From positions 62,001-126,000 of the forward strand of contig JAKSDK010000668.1 in NCBI GenBank assembly GCA_022360095.1: a stretch of DNA of 64,000 nt. The letters are read 5' to 3'. The notes under the pieces were generated by a model, which saw only the letters and a list, made by a program, of their open reading frames with translations, ran no database searches and was not told where the DNA came from. Positions within the stretch are counted from its first letter, which is position 1, and each line of letters starts with the position of its first letter. A program made the translations under genes and the position numbers. Below are positions 16,669 through 25,553 of this stretch, one piece after another. The DNA is from Phycisphaerales bacterium. Its GTDB lineage: Bacteria; Planctomycetota; Phycisphaerae; UBA1845; UTPLA1.

Positions 16669-17706
16669 TCACCGCGGCACGACCTGATGGCGCCGTAGCT
16701 GATTCAACAACGCCAGAGTGAATTCGGGCGCATCTTTTTGATCGAGGTGTGACGTATCGGGAAGTTCGAATCGACTGAGCGCGGGAATGTCTGCAAAGTG
16801 TATCGTCCGCGCCGAGGTGTACGCAGCCATTCGATCCCAATAGTCGGCTTTCGGATAGGTTGCTTCGTCGACAATCCAGTGTTCATCGGCTGTCGGAAAT
16901 CGTACGAAGACGACCTGTCCGCCGCGCCGATGAATGCGTTGAACAAGTTCCTCAATCTTTGCGACATCCTTCATCCAATCTTGCGCGGTAAGCCGTTGGT
17001 GGTTGTCCAGCCATTTCTTGTGATTATCAACGCGCCGCCGCCGATGAGACTCGATGTCGTTCATCATTGAATAGTCCGCAAGGCGCGAACGATCAGCCCT
17101 CGTCACAAGGTAGCTCGGCTCCGGCAGCGGGCTTTGCGTCAGCACGGCCCGGAGCACGCGGTCAATTCGCACTTTCGGACTCAGGACCACGAGTTGCGCT
17201 TTCAGACGTGAGCCGACGATGCCGTCCCAGGCATGATGGAACATATAGTCGTGATGGAAAAACTCGACGTAATCCTGTTGGTCCTCCCAGTTCTGGCGAA
17301 GAAATCCCAATGCTGTCATGGAACAAATTGCGATGCCTCGAAACTGTTCATCGTTTGCCAGGTCGCGGAGGACTGCGATTGGAAACCGTGAGTCAATCGC
17401 CAACTGCGTAAGTTGGTGCCTCGGAAATTTCTCACGAAACGTGTCTGTTGAGAACCCAAGCTGAATACGGGATGAACCGACGAGAACGACATGTTCCCTT
17501 TGGTTGTCGGACACTTTTGACCTGTAGAATGCCCAATGTTCAAGGCTGTCGACCATCGATGGACGGTGCCCGTGGCTTCTCCAGTAGGCTTCCACACTTG
17601 AAACCGCGATACTCGCGGTGACAAGGCAACACGCCCAGAGAAAAAGCCAGTTCTTCACCGGCGCTCGGTGACGAGGGTAATTAGAACTGGAAGTAGATAA
17701 AGGCAC
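16669..17706 (-). CDS. SGNH-hydrolase-like partner of MBOAT acyltransferase
   Basis: 345 residues from a GTG at 17706 preceded by GGGAGAGGATC. One N-terminal membrane anchor (NWLFLWACCLVTASIAV) is followed by an extracytoplasmic domain. HVVLVGSSRIQLGFS occupies the nucleophile-loop position of an SGNH/AlgX-AlgJ-type fold, and DTSHLDQKDA near the C-terminus could supply the Asp-His pair. The gene overlaps the MBOAT gene by 26 bp, the usual arrangement for AlgI/AlgJ-like or DltB/DltD-like pairs that transfer acyl groups across the membrane to exported glycans. The assignment rests strongly on context; residue-level catalysis is unproven. Confidence 0.72.
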   Translation of the reverse strand: MPLSTSSSNYPRHRAPVKNWLFLWACCLVTASIAVSSVEAYWRSHGHRPSMVDSLEHWAFYRSKVSDNQREHVVLVGSSRIQLGFSTDTFREKFPRHQLTQLAIDSRFPIAVLRDLANDEQFRGIAICSMTALGFLRQNWEDQQDYVEFFHHDYMFHHAWDGIVGSRLKAQLVVLSPKVRIDRVLRAVLTQSPLPEPSYLVTRADRSRLADYSMMNDIESHRRRRVDNHKKWLDNHQRLTAQDWMKDVAKIEELVQRIHRRGGQVVFVRFPTADEHWIVDEATYPKADYWDRMAAYTSARTIHFADIPALSRFELPDTSHLDQKDAPEFTLALLNQLRRHQVVPR

Positions 17707-19123
17707 GATCCTCTCCCGGCATCATGATGATGGCGGTCAGCATGGCCGCGTCGATCACGGCCCAAAGAAAAGACGGCATGCTGCTCACCGCTGCTTCCAG
17801 CGTCGAATCACGCAAAGCCCAATGCACGGAGAGAATGCACACCAAGGTGGCCAGGGTGACAAACGCTTCCCATTTGCCGATGGGCTTCAGGCCGGCCGTT
17901 TCAACATATATCGGCGATAGGTCGGGTATGACCATTAGCTCAACCATCGCTAATCCCTGACTGAGTGATTCGGCGCGGAAAAACGCCCATGCAACGCAGA
18001 CGAGCAGAAACGTGATGACGGCCAAAACGAGGCGTCCGAGGAAGGTGCGCCAAATCCGCCAATTACCGACGATTGATTTTTTCAGAAGTCGTTCGGCAAC
18101 AAGATAAAGACCGTGCAGCCCGCCCCAGATGACGAAGGTCCAAGATGCGCCGTGCCACAGGCCGCCGATCAACATGGTGAGCATCAGGTTGATGTGGGTG
18201 CGTATCGCGCCCCTACGATTTCCACCCAGTGCGATGTAAAGGTAATCACGCAGCCAGGTTGACAGTGAAATATGCCAGCGACGCCAGAAATCCGAGAACC
18301 CAATCGCGGCGTAAGGGTAACGAAAGTTATCCGGAAGCCCGAAACCGAGACACATTGCGACGCCGATGGCACACGTCGAGTACCCGGAAAAATCACAAAA
18401 AATCTGTCCGGCAAACGCAAATGTTCCAATCCAGGCGGAACTCGAGCTGACCGTGGCGGCGCCATAGACGGTATCGACCACGGGGGCCAACAGCCCGTCG
18501 GCGACCACGATTTTCTCGAACAGTCCAATCAAGAGCAGATTGAGCCCCCATCCGAATTCTCTTGTCGACGCGGTGCGCGAAGCGACGCATTGAGGAAGAA
18601 ACTCCACGGCACGAACAATCGGCCCTGCGACCAATTGAGGGAAGAACGTGACATAAAGCGCAAAATCAAGAAAGGAGTTCCATGGTTTCGCCTTTCCTTG
18701 ATAAACGTCGAGCGAATAAGACAACGTTTGAAAGGTATAAAACGAGATTCCGACAGGAAGGATCACATCCAGTTCGAGCGGCTGGTAAGCCACGCCGACC
18801 AATTCCGCGAGCGCGGCGAAGTTTTCGATCAGGAAATCTCCATACTTGAAGAAGCCGAGCAAGCCGAGATTAACGAGCAGGCTCACCAGGAGTGCAAGAC
18901 GCCGTGCCGTCCGACTCCCGGCGGCTGCGATCCATTTCGCCGCGTGCCAGTCGGCAAGGGTCGACAACCATAGGAGCAGAACGAAAGGCGGATTCCACGC
19001 GGCGTAGAAAAGATAACTTGCCAACAAGAGATTCGTTTTCTTCACGCGCCATGGAAGAGGAAGACGATGGAGCGTGAGAACGCAGACGAAGAAAATCAGA
19101 AATGTAAACGAGTTGAAAACCAT
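17681..19123 (-). CDS. MBOAT-family O-acyltransferase (AlgI-like)
   Basis: 480 residues with about 11 membrane segments. MBOAT/AlgI hallmarks are present: LPVGISFYTFQTLSYSLDVY, FPQLVAGPIVRA, FSGYSTCAIGVA, FWRRWHISLSTWLRDYLYI and GGLWHGASWTFVIWGGLHG, which contains the catalytic His region. AlgI-type proteins pass acetyl or other acyl groups from the cytoplasm to extracytoplasmic polysaccharide with the help of an SGNH-like partner, here the overlapping downstream gene. A family-1 glycosyltransferase lies 101 bp upstream on the same strand, suggesting a glycan-decoration unit. Confidence 0.93.
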   Translation of the reverse strand: MVFNSFTFLIFFVCVLTLHRLPLPWRVKKTNLLLASYLFYAAWNPPFVLLLWLSTLADWHAAKWIAAAGSRTARRLALLVSLLVNLGLLGFFKYGDFLIENFAALAELVGVAYQPLELDVILPVGISFYTFQTLSYSLDVYQGKAKPWNSFLDFALYVTFFPQLVAGPIVRAVEFLPQCVASRTASTREFGWGLNLLLIGLFEKIVVADGLLAPVVDTVYGAATVSSSSAWIGTFAFAGQIFCDFSGYSTCAIGVAMCLGFGLPDNFRYPYAAIGFSDFWRRWHISLSTWLRDYLYIALGGNRRGAIRTHINLMLTMLIGGLWHGASWTFVIWGGLHGLYLVAERLLKKSIVGNWRIWRTFLGRLVLAVITFLLVCVAWAFFRAESLSQGLAMVELMVIPDLSPIYVETAGLKPIGKWEAFVTLATLVCILSVHWALRDSTLEAAVSSMPSFLWAVIDAAMLTAIIMMPGEDRAFIYFQF

Positions 19124-19224
19124 GAACGACCATTGTCAGGCGACGAACGGGATCAAGACGCCAACGAGCAAACAAGCCGCTGCCCACGCGGTTCGGGATT
19201 CTCGGCACAAATCGCATCCATCCC

Positions 19225-20526
19225 CTACATCGACTCGTTCGCCTCCGGGCGACCAGGGGACGGGTTGGCAACCGGCGATAGGACTCGTCTGCCCGTGCGG
19301 AAGGCCTCCTCGACAATATCGGCAGCCAGTTCAACACCCGAGCGTTCAGGAAGCTGATTTCGGATTTCCTTCGCGCGCTTCGCAAATCCATCGTCGCCCA
19401 AAACGCGATCCACCAAGCGACGAATACGACGAGCGGACGCTCGCGCGACGGATAAGACTTCGCCGCAGCCGAGCCACTCGACGCGTTTGGCCACACCGGG
19501 CTGATCGTTTGTCACCGGCAGGCATACCATGGGAACCGCACGGGCGATACACTCCATGGCCGTGTTCAGCCCGGCGTGCGTAATGGCCAGCGCGGCGCGA
19601 TCGAGCAGTCGCAGTTGGGGCGCATTGGAAACGACCATCACGTTGTCTGGGGCCCGCAGGTCGATCTCCTGGGCCGCTCCGCCGCGCGAGAGTACGACCT
19701 GAACCGGCATCCCCTGCATCGCTCGTGCGATGTTTGCAAAGACCCGGCGCTGATTGTTTTGCAAGCTGCCCATGGATGCATAAATCAGCGGTCTGTCGTC
19801 GAGCCGGTCCCAAGGAAACTCGATGTCGGCATCACGCCCTTCCGAATGCCATGGCGCCGTGAAATGAAAATGTTCGGGGTGCGCCTGATAGGGAAACTCA
19901 AAAAACGCCGGCTGCTGTGAGATCCGAGCCAGACCGGGATTCACATTAAAAACCAACTGCTGCGGTTTGACGCCGACGGACTTCGAGCCCGCGAGGAGAT
20001 CATAGAGGGGAACCAGCGTATGCCAAGCCAATCGATTTCGAATCCGACCGAGGGGTCCGTCACGATAGGTCCATGGAAGCGGCGGCGGCGGTACCGAAGG
20101 GCCGTAGTGAAGGGCCAGCGCGTTGCACGCGATGACAAAAGGTAGGCTCCGCGCCTCTGCGGCCGGAAGCGCAGCCGGGGACAACTGATCCAATATCAAT
20201 CCGTCCACGGGATAGGCATCCAGCGCCGAGGGCAGATCGCGAAGGAGCATTCGAGCGGACAGGTTGAGCCCTTTTCCAGTTTGTCGCATCGAGGAAAAGC
20301 CCTTCATGGCCCCAAGATCCGCCCAACAACGTTCAAGCTTCGCCGCGAGTTCGTCCTTCTCGCCGAGAGGGGTAAAGTCAAGCTGGTGACGCCAGGCCAG
20401 CTTGCAAGCAAGCACTCCGCCGAAGAGGCCGACCTGGTGCCCGCGCCGCCTCAGCTCGCATCCGAGCGACGTCAGTGGATTCAGGTGACCGTGGAGTTCG
20501 GGGCATACGAGTCCGATTCGCAACAT
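19225..20526 (-). CDS. GT1 family glycosyltransferase (UGT/CrtX-like)
   Basis: 433 residues. The N-terminal Rossmann half starts RIGLVCPELHGHLNPL, as in macrolide and zeaxanthin glycosyltransferases. The C-terminal half has RPLIYASMGSLQNNQ and the nucleotide-sugar motif ITHAGLNTAMECIARAVPMV followed by LPVTNDQPGVAKRVEWLG. It transfers sugar from a UDP- or dTDP-sugar to a small acceptor; lipid, carotenoid or hopanoid acceptors are plausible, and the sequence does not decide. The gene is first in a minus-strand unit with MBOAT and SGNH-like genes, hinting at a glycolipid that is later acylated. Confidence 0.85.
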   Translation of the reverse strand: MLRIGLVCPELHGHLNPLTSLGCELRRRGHQVGLFGGVLACKLAWRHQLDFTPLGEKDELAAKLERCWADLGAMKGFSSMRQTGKGLNLSARMLLRDLPSALDAYPVDGLILDQLSPAALPAAEARSLPFVIACNALALHYGPSVPPPPLPWTYRDGPLGRIRNRLAWHTLVPLYDLLAGSKSVGVKPQQLVFNVNPGLARISQQPAFFEFPYQAHPEHFHFTAPWHSEGRDADIEFPWDRLDDRPLIYASMGSLQNNQRRVFANIARAMQGMPVQVVLSRGGAAQEIDLRAPDNVMVVSNAPQLRLLDRAALAITHAGLNTAMECIARAVPMVCLPVTNDQPGVAKRVEWLGCGEVLSVARASARRIRRLVDRVLGDDGFAKRAKEIRNQLPERSGVELAADIVEEAFRTGRRVLSPVANPSPGRPEANESM

Positions 20527-20658
20527 CTGAGACTTCGTGCCTCCCTGCCGGGTCGGGCCCGGCCAAACCGTCGTTGCTTGAGCCGCGTATCGCCCCAGGG
20601 TACGATGGTCGGCTTGAAACGTTATTAATATAGAAATTGTCGGCTAAGGAGGAATCCA

Positions 20659-22944
20659 ATGCTTACAGGTACCGTCGTTTTTAGGAGTTGGCTCGCCGTT
20701 CTGTGCGTGGGAGTGCTGACCGCCCCCGCCATCGCTCAGAAGACCGTTGATCTTAAGGCGAAGTTTCCGCCCGAGCGCGCGTACTATCTCGAAATCGACA
20801 CGGAGTTGGACTCGAAGAGCACCTCGTCGATGGGCAATTTCGATATGACGTTGCACATCAAGAACGGCATGCTCGGAAAAATCAGTTCTAAGGGGAAGGG
20901 CGCCAAAGTGTCCCTCACCATCGATCGAGCGGCCATCTCGTTTGACAGTTCGATGGGGCCTTCCTTCTACGATTCAGACATCGCGGATGAAGAACATTCG
21001 CCGCAGTGGAAGCAGATCCACGCGCCGCAGATCGGCATGGCGATCCACTTCGAGCTCGACGCCAAGAACCGGATCACGAATTGCACGGGCATGGACGCCA
21101 TCGTGAAGAAGATCGATGAGACGGTCGGTGAAAACATGTTTTGGATGTTCGATAAGCCCAAATACACGGACGAGCGGCAAAAGAAGCGATGGGAGAACCA
21201 GGCGCTGAGCATCTTTCCCAATAAGCCGGTCAAACCGGGCGACACGTGGACGGCGCCCTATCACGAGGAGCTCGGCGAGTTGAAGGATCTTCGCTTCGAT
21301 TGCACCTACACGCTTGATCGCATCGCCGAGAAGGACGGCCGCAAGCTGGCCGAAATCTCTTTCAAGGGAAAGGCACCTGACCGGAAGTACGAATCCGAAA
21401 GCATGATGCCGATCGGCAATATCAACGTCGAAAAGACGACGCTATCCGGAACGGCCACGATCGACGTCGACCGTGGCGAGGTGCTTCGGCGGATGGATCA
21501 CGTCGAGATCGCGTTCAGCGGCACGCTGGGTCCGAAAGAAGACGCCCCCAAGACGACTTCGAACAGCAAGATCACCCGAACTTATGCGGTGAGGACAGTC
21601 GCGGAACGCCGCGCGGAAAAGAAAGAAAACGAGCGGCTGGCCGTTGCGAAGAAAAAAGAAGCCGAAAGGGCCCACGAGGAGCGTCGCCGCCGCTTCGCTT
21701 CCGCCAGGCAGGTCAAGGTCAACACGGCGATTCGCAAGAATCCGATCAGCGTCTCGGACTCCTGGCCGCAGTGGGGTGGACCGCACGGCGACTTCAAGGC
21801 CGATTCGATCGGCCTGGCCGACAAGTGGCCGGACGACGGCCCCAAGAAGGTGTGGAGTCGCGACCTCGGTGACGGGTACTCGTCCATCACCTGTGACGGC
21901 AAGCGCCTTTACACGATGTACCGCCCGACGGACGTGGAGAAGAACAAGACGGATGAATTCGTCGTCGCCCTCGATCCCAAGAGCGGCGAAACGATTTGGG
22001 AGTTCAAATACGAAGCACCTTTCGTGGAAGGCATGGACGCGCAGTTCGGCCGCGGCCCTCATTCGACGCCGCTCATCGTTGGTGAGCGATTGTTTGTGGT
22101 GGGATCGACGGTTCGACTGCACTGTCTCGACAAGAACACGGGCAGCGTCATCTGGCATCGGGACCTCATGAAGGACTTCAACGCCTTTCACATGATGTAC
22201 GGCTATGGGGCCAGCGCCCTTGCTTACAAGGATACGATCATTCTGCCGGTCGGCGGCGAGGGCCAGGCGGTCATCGCGTTCAAGCAGAGTGACGGCAGCG
22301 TGGCATGGCAGAGCCAGGATTTCGGCCCGACTCACGCCTCACCGTTCGTCATCAAGGTTGGCGACACGGAACAGCTTATTCTCTTTTCCAAAGCGGAGGT
22401 TGCCGGCCTCGATCCGAAGAACGGAAAGCTGAATTGGCGAATTGAGCATCCGACACAATGGGGCGCCAACATCTCGACGCCGGTCTGGGGTGAGGACGGG
22501 ACATTGTTCATCTCCTCGGCCTACGGCATGGGCAGCCGTGGCATTCAATTGGTGCAAACCAACGGCAAGGCGGAGGCGAAGGAGCTGTGGCACAACCGAA
22601 AGATGAAGATCCATCACGGTAACGCCGTCCGCATCGGGAACTTCGTCTACGGCTCCAGCGGCGACTTCGGCGCGGTCTTCTTCGGCGCAGTCGACGTCAA
22701 ATCCGGCGATTTCGCCTGGAAAAACCGTGCCGTAGGCAAAGCCAGCAGCATTTATGCCGACGGGAAGATGATCATCCTGAACGAAGAGGGAACGCTGTTC
22801 CTCGCGAAGGCCTCTCCCGCGAAGCTGGAAATTCTTTCCGAGGTGAAACTCTGCGAAGACCGTACCTGGACGACGCCGACATTGGTCGGAAAGTGGCTGT
22901 TCGTCCGCGATCGCCACAAGATTATGGCGCTGGATTTGGGCTAA
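20659..22944 (+). CDS. Secreted PQQ-like beta-propeller protein with N-terminal domain
   Basis: 761 residues with a strong AAGGAGG site. A signal peptide (ending APAIAQ) is followed by a ~300-residue N-terminal domain (FPPERAYYLEIDTEL, NKPVKPGDTWTAPY, GTATIDVDRGEVLRR) and a charged helical linker (about 315-350). From about residue 367 there is a PQQ-like/BamB-like propeller: SWPQWGGPHGDFKADS, LDPKSGETIWEFKY, LDKNTGSVIWHRDLM and repeated WR/WQ turns. Such proteins in Planctomycetota are exported and of unknown function; the WPQWGGP opening is typical. A shorter paralogue of the propeller part lies at 33614-34834. Confidence 0.86.
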   Translation: MLTGTVVFRSWLAVLCVGVLTAPAIAQKTVDLKAKFPPERAYYLEIDTELDSKSTSSMGNFDMTLHIKNGMLGKISSKGKGAKVSLTIDRAAISFDSSMGPSFYDSDIADEEHSPQWKQIHAPQIGMAIHFELDAKNRITNCTGMDAIVKKIDETVGENMFWMFDKPKYTDERQKKRWENQALSIFPNKPVKPGDTWTAPYHEELGELKDLRFDCTYTLDRIAEKDGRKLAEISFKGKAPDRKYESESMMPIGNINVEKTTLSGTATIDVDRGEVLRRMDHVEIAFSGTLGPKEDAPKTTSNSKITRTYAVRTVAERRAEKKENERLAVAKKKEAERAHEERRRRFASARQVKVNTAIRKNPISVSDSWPQWGGPHGDFKADSIGLADKWPDDGPKKVWSRDLGDGYSSITCDGKRLYTMYRPTDVEKNKTDEFVVALDPKSGETIWEFKYEAPFVEGMDAQFGRGPHSTPLIVGERLFVVGSTVRLHCLDKNTGSVIWHRDLMKDFNAFHMMYGYGASALAYKDTIILPVGGEGQAVIAFKQSDGSVAWQSQDFGPTHASPFVIKVGDTEQLILFSKAEVAGLDPKNGKLNWRIEHPTQWGANISTPVWGEDGTLFISSAYGMGSRGIQLVQTNGKAEAKELWHNRKMKIHHGNAVRIGNFVYGSSGDFGAVFFGAVDVKSGDFAWKNRAVGKASSIYADGKMIILNEEGTLFLAKASPAKLEILSEVKLCEDRTWTTPTLVGKWLFVRDRHKIMALDLG

Positions 22945-22981
22945 TCTGAGGGCGAGCCGCAGGATCGGAGCGCCCTAGCTG

Positions 22982-23983
22982 ATGAGTATTCGCAAGACCT
23001 GTTGCATAACGGCATGTTGCTGGATCGTGGCCGGAGCATCCGGCTGCCTCATGCCCGACCTTGGCGACTTTGGACCGACCGGACCGCTGACCGTCATGAC
23101 GAGTCCCGGTGCAGCCGCCACGGGAACGGGCTCGCCGCTATTCAACGAGATTACTCGCTATACAACGACGCTCAGCACGAACGGTGATCCTGCCGACTTC
23201 TACTTTCCTACCGACGCAACGTCGCAGCCGCTTCCCGTGGCATTGCTGCTACAAGGCGCGAACGTCGAGAAATCGAACTACATCGGGTTTGCTTCAACGG
23301 TCGCAAGCTACGGCTTTATCGTCGTCGTGCCCAACCACGCGGGTCTGTTCGGTTTGGGTCTCTTCGTCGAGCTGAATCAGATTCGCCCCGTCCTCGATTT
23401 TCTTGACATCACACACTCCGGCGAAGACGTCGTGCTCAATGGCGTGGCCGACACCTCGCGCCTGGTACTGCTGGGACATTCCTTCGGCGGTGCCGCGGCG
23501 CTCAATGCCGTGCAGGACGCGTGCACTTTTCCCTTTTGCTCGGGGATACAAGCGAGACCGACCGAACTCCTGGGGGCGGCGGTGTACGGCGCAAACCTCG
23601 CAAACCCCACGGACGGCAACAACGCCGTTGCGCCCATCACCAACGCCGGCATCCCCGTGGCGATCCTTCAGGGGAATCTCGACGGCGTGGCCGACCTGAG
23701 CGCAGCCATGAGCACGTTTGAACAACTCCAAGATCCACCCAATGCAATGATCACCGTGCTCGGCGCCAATCACTTTGGCCTCAACGACGAGAACAATCCC
23801 GAAGGCACGGTGACCGATCCCAACGCACCCACCCTGACGCAACAGGTTGCCGTGGAGACGATCGGCCGCTGGGCCGCGCTGTTCCTTCGGGCATTTGCTC
23901 TTGGCGATCCGGACGCGCGCCAGTACGTTCTCACCACGGGTCCGATGCTTGACCCCAACGTCTCAAGCGTGATCGAACCCTGA
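22982..23983 (+). CDS. Alpha/beta-hydrolase lipoprotein (dienelactone hydrolase/chlorophyllase-like)
   Basis: 333 residues. The N-terminus is a lipoprotein signal with Cys at GASGC. The hydrolase core includes LPVALLLQGANVEKSN (oxyanion region), GFIVVVPNHAG, the nucleophile elbow LLGHSFGGAAALNAV, VAILQGNLDGVAD (candidate acid) and TVLGANHFGLND (His). The pattern resembles secreted PET-hydrolase or chlorophyllase-type esterases. The substrate is unknown; cell-surface esterase is the safest call. It follows the propeller gene by 37 bp on the same strand but has a weak ribosome site. Confidence 0.82.
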   Translation: MSIRKTCCITACCWIVAGASGCLMPDLGDFGPTGPLTVMTSPGAAATGTGSPLFNEITRYTTTLSTNGDPADFYFPTDATSQPLPVALLLQGANVEKSNYIGFASTVASYGFIVVVPNHAGLFGLGLFVELNQIRPVLDFLDITHSGEDVVLNGVADTSRLVLLGHSFGGAAALNAVQDACTFPFCSGIQARPTELLGAAVYGANLANPTDGNNAVAPITNAGIPVAILQGNLDGVADLSAAMSTFEQLQDPPNAMITVLGANHFGLNDENNPEGTVTDPNAPTLTQQVAVETIGRWAALFLRAFALGDPDARQYVLTTGPMLDPNVSSVIEP

Positions 23984-24155
23984 AATTGCAATGACTCGGT
24001 CAAATGACCAGTTTGAGCCCGTTTTAATTCTGTCGTCGCGCAATGATGACCATGCGACGCATTATCGAGCATGGCGAAACGGAGTGTGGCGGATGAGCGG
24101 TGATCGGTCCGGAAAACCCAAGGATGTGCGCCGGCGCTCTCGTAGGAGGTGGCGC

Positions 24156-24767
24156 ATGTTTTGCAGTTGGCTCAATCTCACGGGCGACACCATGTCGGTC
24201 TGGGATGAATTGCACGCGGTGTACACACAGCCATGGCGGGCGTATCACAATTTGGCGCACATCGACGACTGTCTCTTGATGCTCAGTCTCTATTTCGACC
24301 TTGATGAGGAATCGATTGCGGATGAGATCGAGGCTGCCATCTGGTTTCACGATGCGATTTACGAGGTCGGTGCGACCGACAACGAGGAACGCAGCGCACA
24401 GCTTGCTCGCAAGTGCCTGACGTCTCTGGGGGCTCCGGCCGACTTCATCGAGCGCGTCGCTGAGCTGATTATCACCACAGACCACCAACGGCCTGCACGC
24501 GACGCCGCTGCACGCCTGCTCTGTGATATCGACCTCAGCATTCTCGGGCGGCATGCCGACGTTTATGATCGCTATGCCGGTCAAATCGCAGTCGAGGTCG
24601 GGCTCCCGGAGGATGAGTTTATGCCACACCGGCAGACCTTCCTGCGAAACATGCTTTCAAAGGAGCACATTTTCCATACGGATCGTTTCCGGCAGGAGTA
24701 CGAAATCGCCGCCCGCGCGAATATGCGGCGAGAACTAGAGGACTGGGCAAAGAAACCGGCACAATAA
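24156..24767 (+). CDS. HD-domain metal-dependent phosphohydrolase
   Basis: 203 residues. The ATG at 24156 was chosen because AGGAGGT lies five bases upstream and the length then matches this family of about 200 residues; a frame open further upstream adds a basic low-complexity tail. HD-superfamily residues are visible: PWRAYHNLAHIDDCLLM (first His), AIWFHDAIYEVGATDNEE (HD pair), LIITTDHQ and CDIDLSILG. It belongs to the predicted HD hydrolases often annotated as N-methyl-D-aspartate receptor NMDAR2C-like; the physiological substrate is unknown. Cytoplasmic. Confidence 0.85.
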   Translation: MFCSWLNLTGDTMSVWDELHAVYTQPWRAYHNLAHIDDCLLMLSLYFDLDEESIADEIEAAIWFHDAIYEVGATDNEERSAQLARKCLTSLGAPADFIERVAELIITTDHQRPARDAAARLLCDIDLSILGRHADVYDRYAGQIAVEVGLPEDEFMPHRQTFLRNMLSKEHIFHTDRFRQEYEIAARANMRRELEDWAKKPAQ

Positions 24768-24831
24768 AAACCTCCGTCCCCTCTCGGTCGTCACGGATCA
24801 ATAAGAGAAAAACGGGCCGCTGAAATGGGGC

Positions 24832-24874
24832 TTGACGCGCACCCTCGCTCTGTTACAATATTACCATGGTAACA
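24832..24874 (+). promoter_or_regulatory. Near-consensus promoter with overlapping operator-like palindromes
   Basis: TTGACG (24832-24837) and TACAAT (24854-24859) are 16 bp apart, close to the sigma-70 consensus. The predicted transcript start falls on or next to the ATG at 24866, and there is no ribosome site, so the mRNA may be leaderless. A perfect 12-bp palindrome TTACCATGGTAA (24861-24872) spans the start codon. A second inverted repeat, TGTTAC (24851-24856) with GTAACA (24869-24874), overlaps the -10, suggesting autoregulation. Confidence 0.55.
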
Positions 24875-25150
24875 AAATCAAAGCGACCGAATCGGGACCG
24901 AACAGGCAGGCGCGTCATCGAACGCGTGCAAAGCGGTGTCCGGATGGAGAAGCGACTGCTCAAGGTGCTCAAAGCGCTGGCGGAGTACCACGACATTTCA
25001 TTGGGCGATCTGCTCGAGGGCATCGTCCTCCACGCTTTTGACGGAAAGGGCGCATTCTCGAAATCATCGTTGCAAATCATCAAGGAATTCAAACGACTGT
25101 ACGGCTGTGATCTGGATTCCTGCGACGCGCATAAGCTGACGGAACGATAG
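24866..25150 (+). CDS. Small basic protein, possible ribbon-helix-helix DNA-binding protein
   Basis: 94 residues. A basic N-terminus (TKSKRPNRDRTGRRV) leads to a strand-like RVQSGVRMEKRLLKVLKALAE and helices AEYHDISLGDLLEGIVLHAF, the spacing expected of a ribbon-helix-helix or Arc-like fold, then a C-terminal helix (SLQIIKEFKRLYGCDL). The call is tentative. Its promoter carries nested palindromes over the -10 and start codon, consistent with self-repression. The stop is followed one base later by a membrane-protein gene, so it may head a three-gene operon. Confidence 0.65.
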   Translation: MVTKSKRPNRDRTGRRVIERVQSGVRMEKRLLKVLKALAEYHDISLGDLLEGIVLHAFDGKGAFSKSSLQIIKEFKRLYGCDLDSCDAHKLTER

Positions 25151-25151
25151 G

Positions 25152-25553
25152 ATGGCATTCCACGACCTCACGCCGAATCGACAAACTCATGCGGGCGCAA
25201 TGATCGTACCCCGATGGGCGCTCGTGGCACTCCAACTCGGAGTGGGTGCCGTGTGCTTCGTCGGCGCAGTTCAGTTGCTCCTGCACGGAGAGGGTGTCGG
25301 CCACCGTCCGAAGGACGCGCTCATCGCCAGGGGGATCGCGCTGATCGAAATACTAGCGGTGGTCCTTTTCTGGATTCCGCGTGGACGACGCTTCGGCGGC
25401 ATCCTGCTCATCCTCGTGCTCACACTGGCAGCGGGTTTTCACGTCATGATCGGCGAAGGGTTTCCGCTACCTTTGGCGGCGTATGCCTCCGCCGTAATCG
25501 TGACCGTGTACGCCAGGCAACATGTGTCAAAGGTGACGGACAATGACGGATAA
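25152..25553 (+). CDS. Small integral membrane protein, unknown family
   Basis: 133 residues with four predicted membrane helices: WALVALQLGVGAVCFVGAVQ, GIALIEILAVVLFWIP, GGILLILVLTLAAGFHVMI and a final one near PLPLAAYASAVIVTVYA. The size and four-helix layout are DoxX-like, but the sequence is too short for a confident assignment. The start at 25152 follows the previous stop by one base; an ATG at 25200 is an alternative. It overlaps the next gene by 11 bp. Confidence 0.65.
   Translation: MAFHDLTPNRQTHAGAMIVPRWALVALQLGVGAVCFVGAVQLLLHGEGVGHRPKDALIARGIALIEILAVVLFWIPRGRRFGGILLILVLTLAAGFHVMIGEGFPLPLAAYASAVIVTVYARQHVSKVTDNDG

Noticed and set aside
24866..25553. Toxin-antitoxin pair
   Set aside because: The first gene looks like an antitoxin-type DNA-binding protein, but the second is a four-helix membrane protein with no toxin features.
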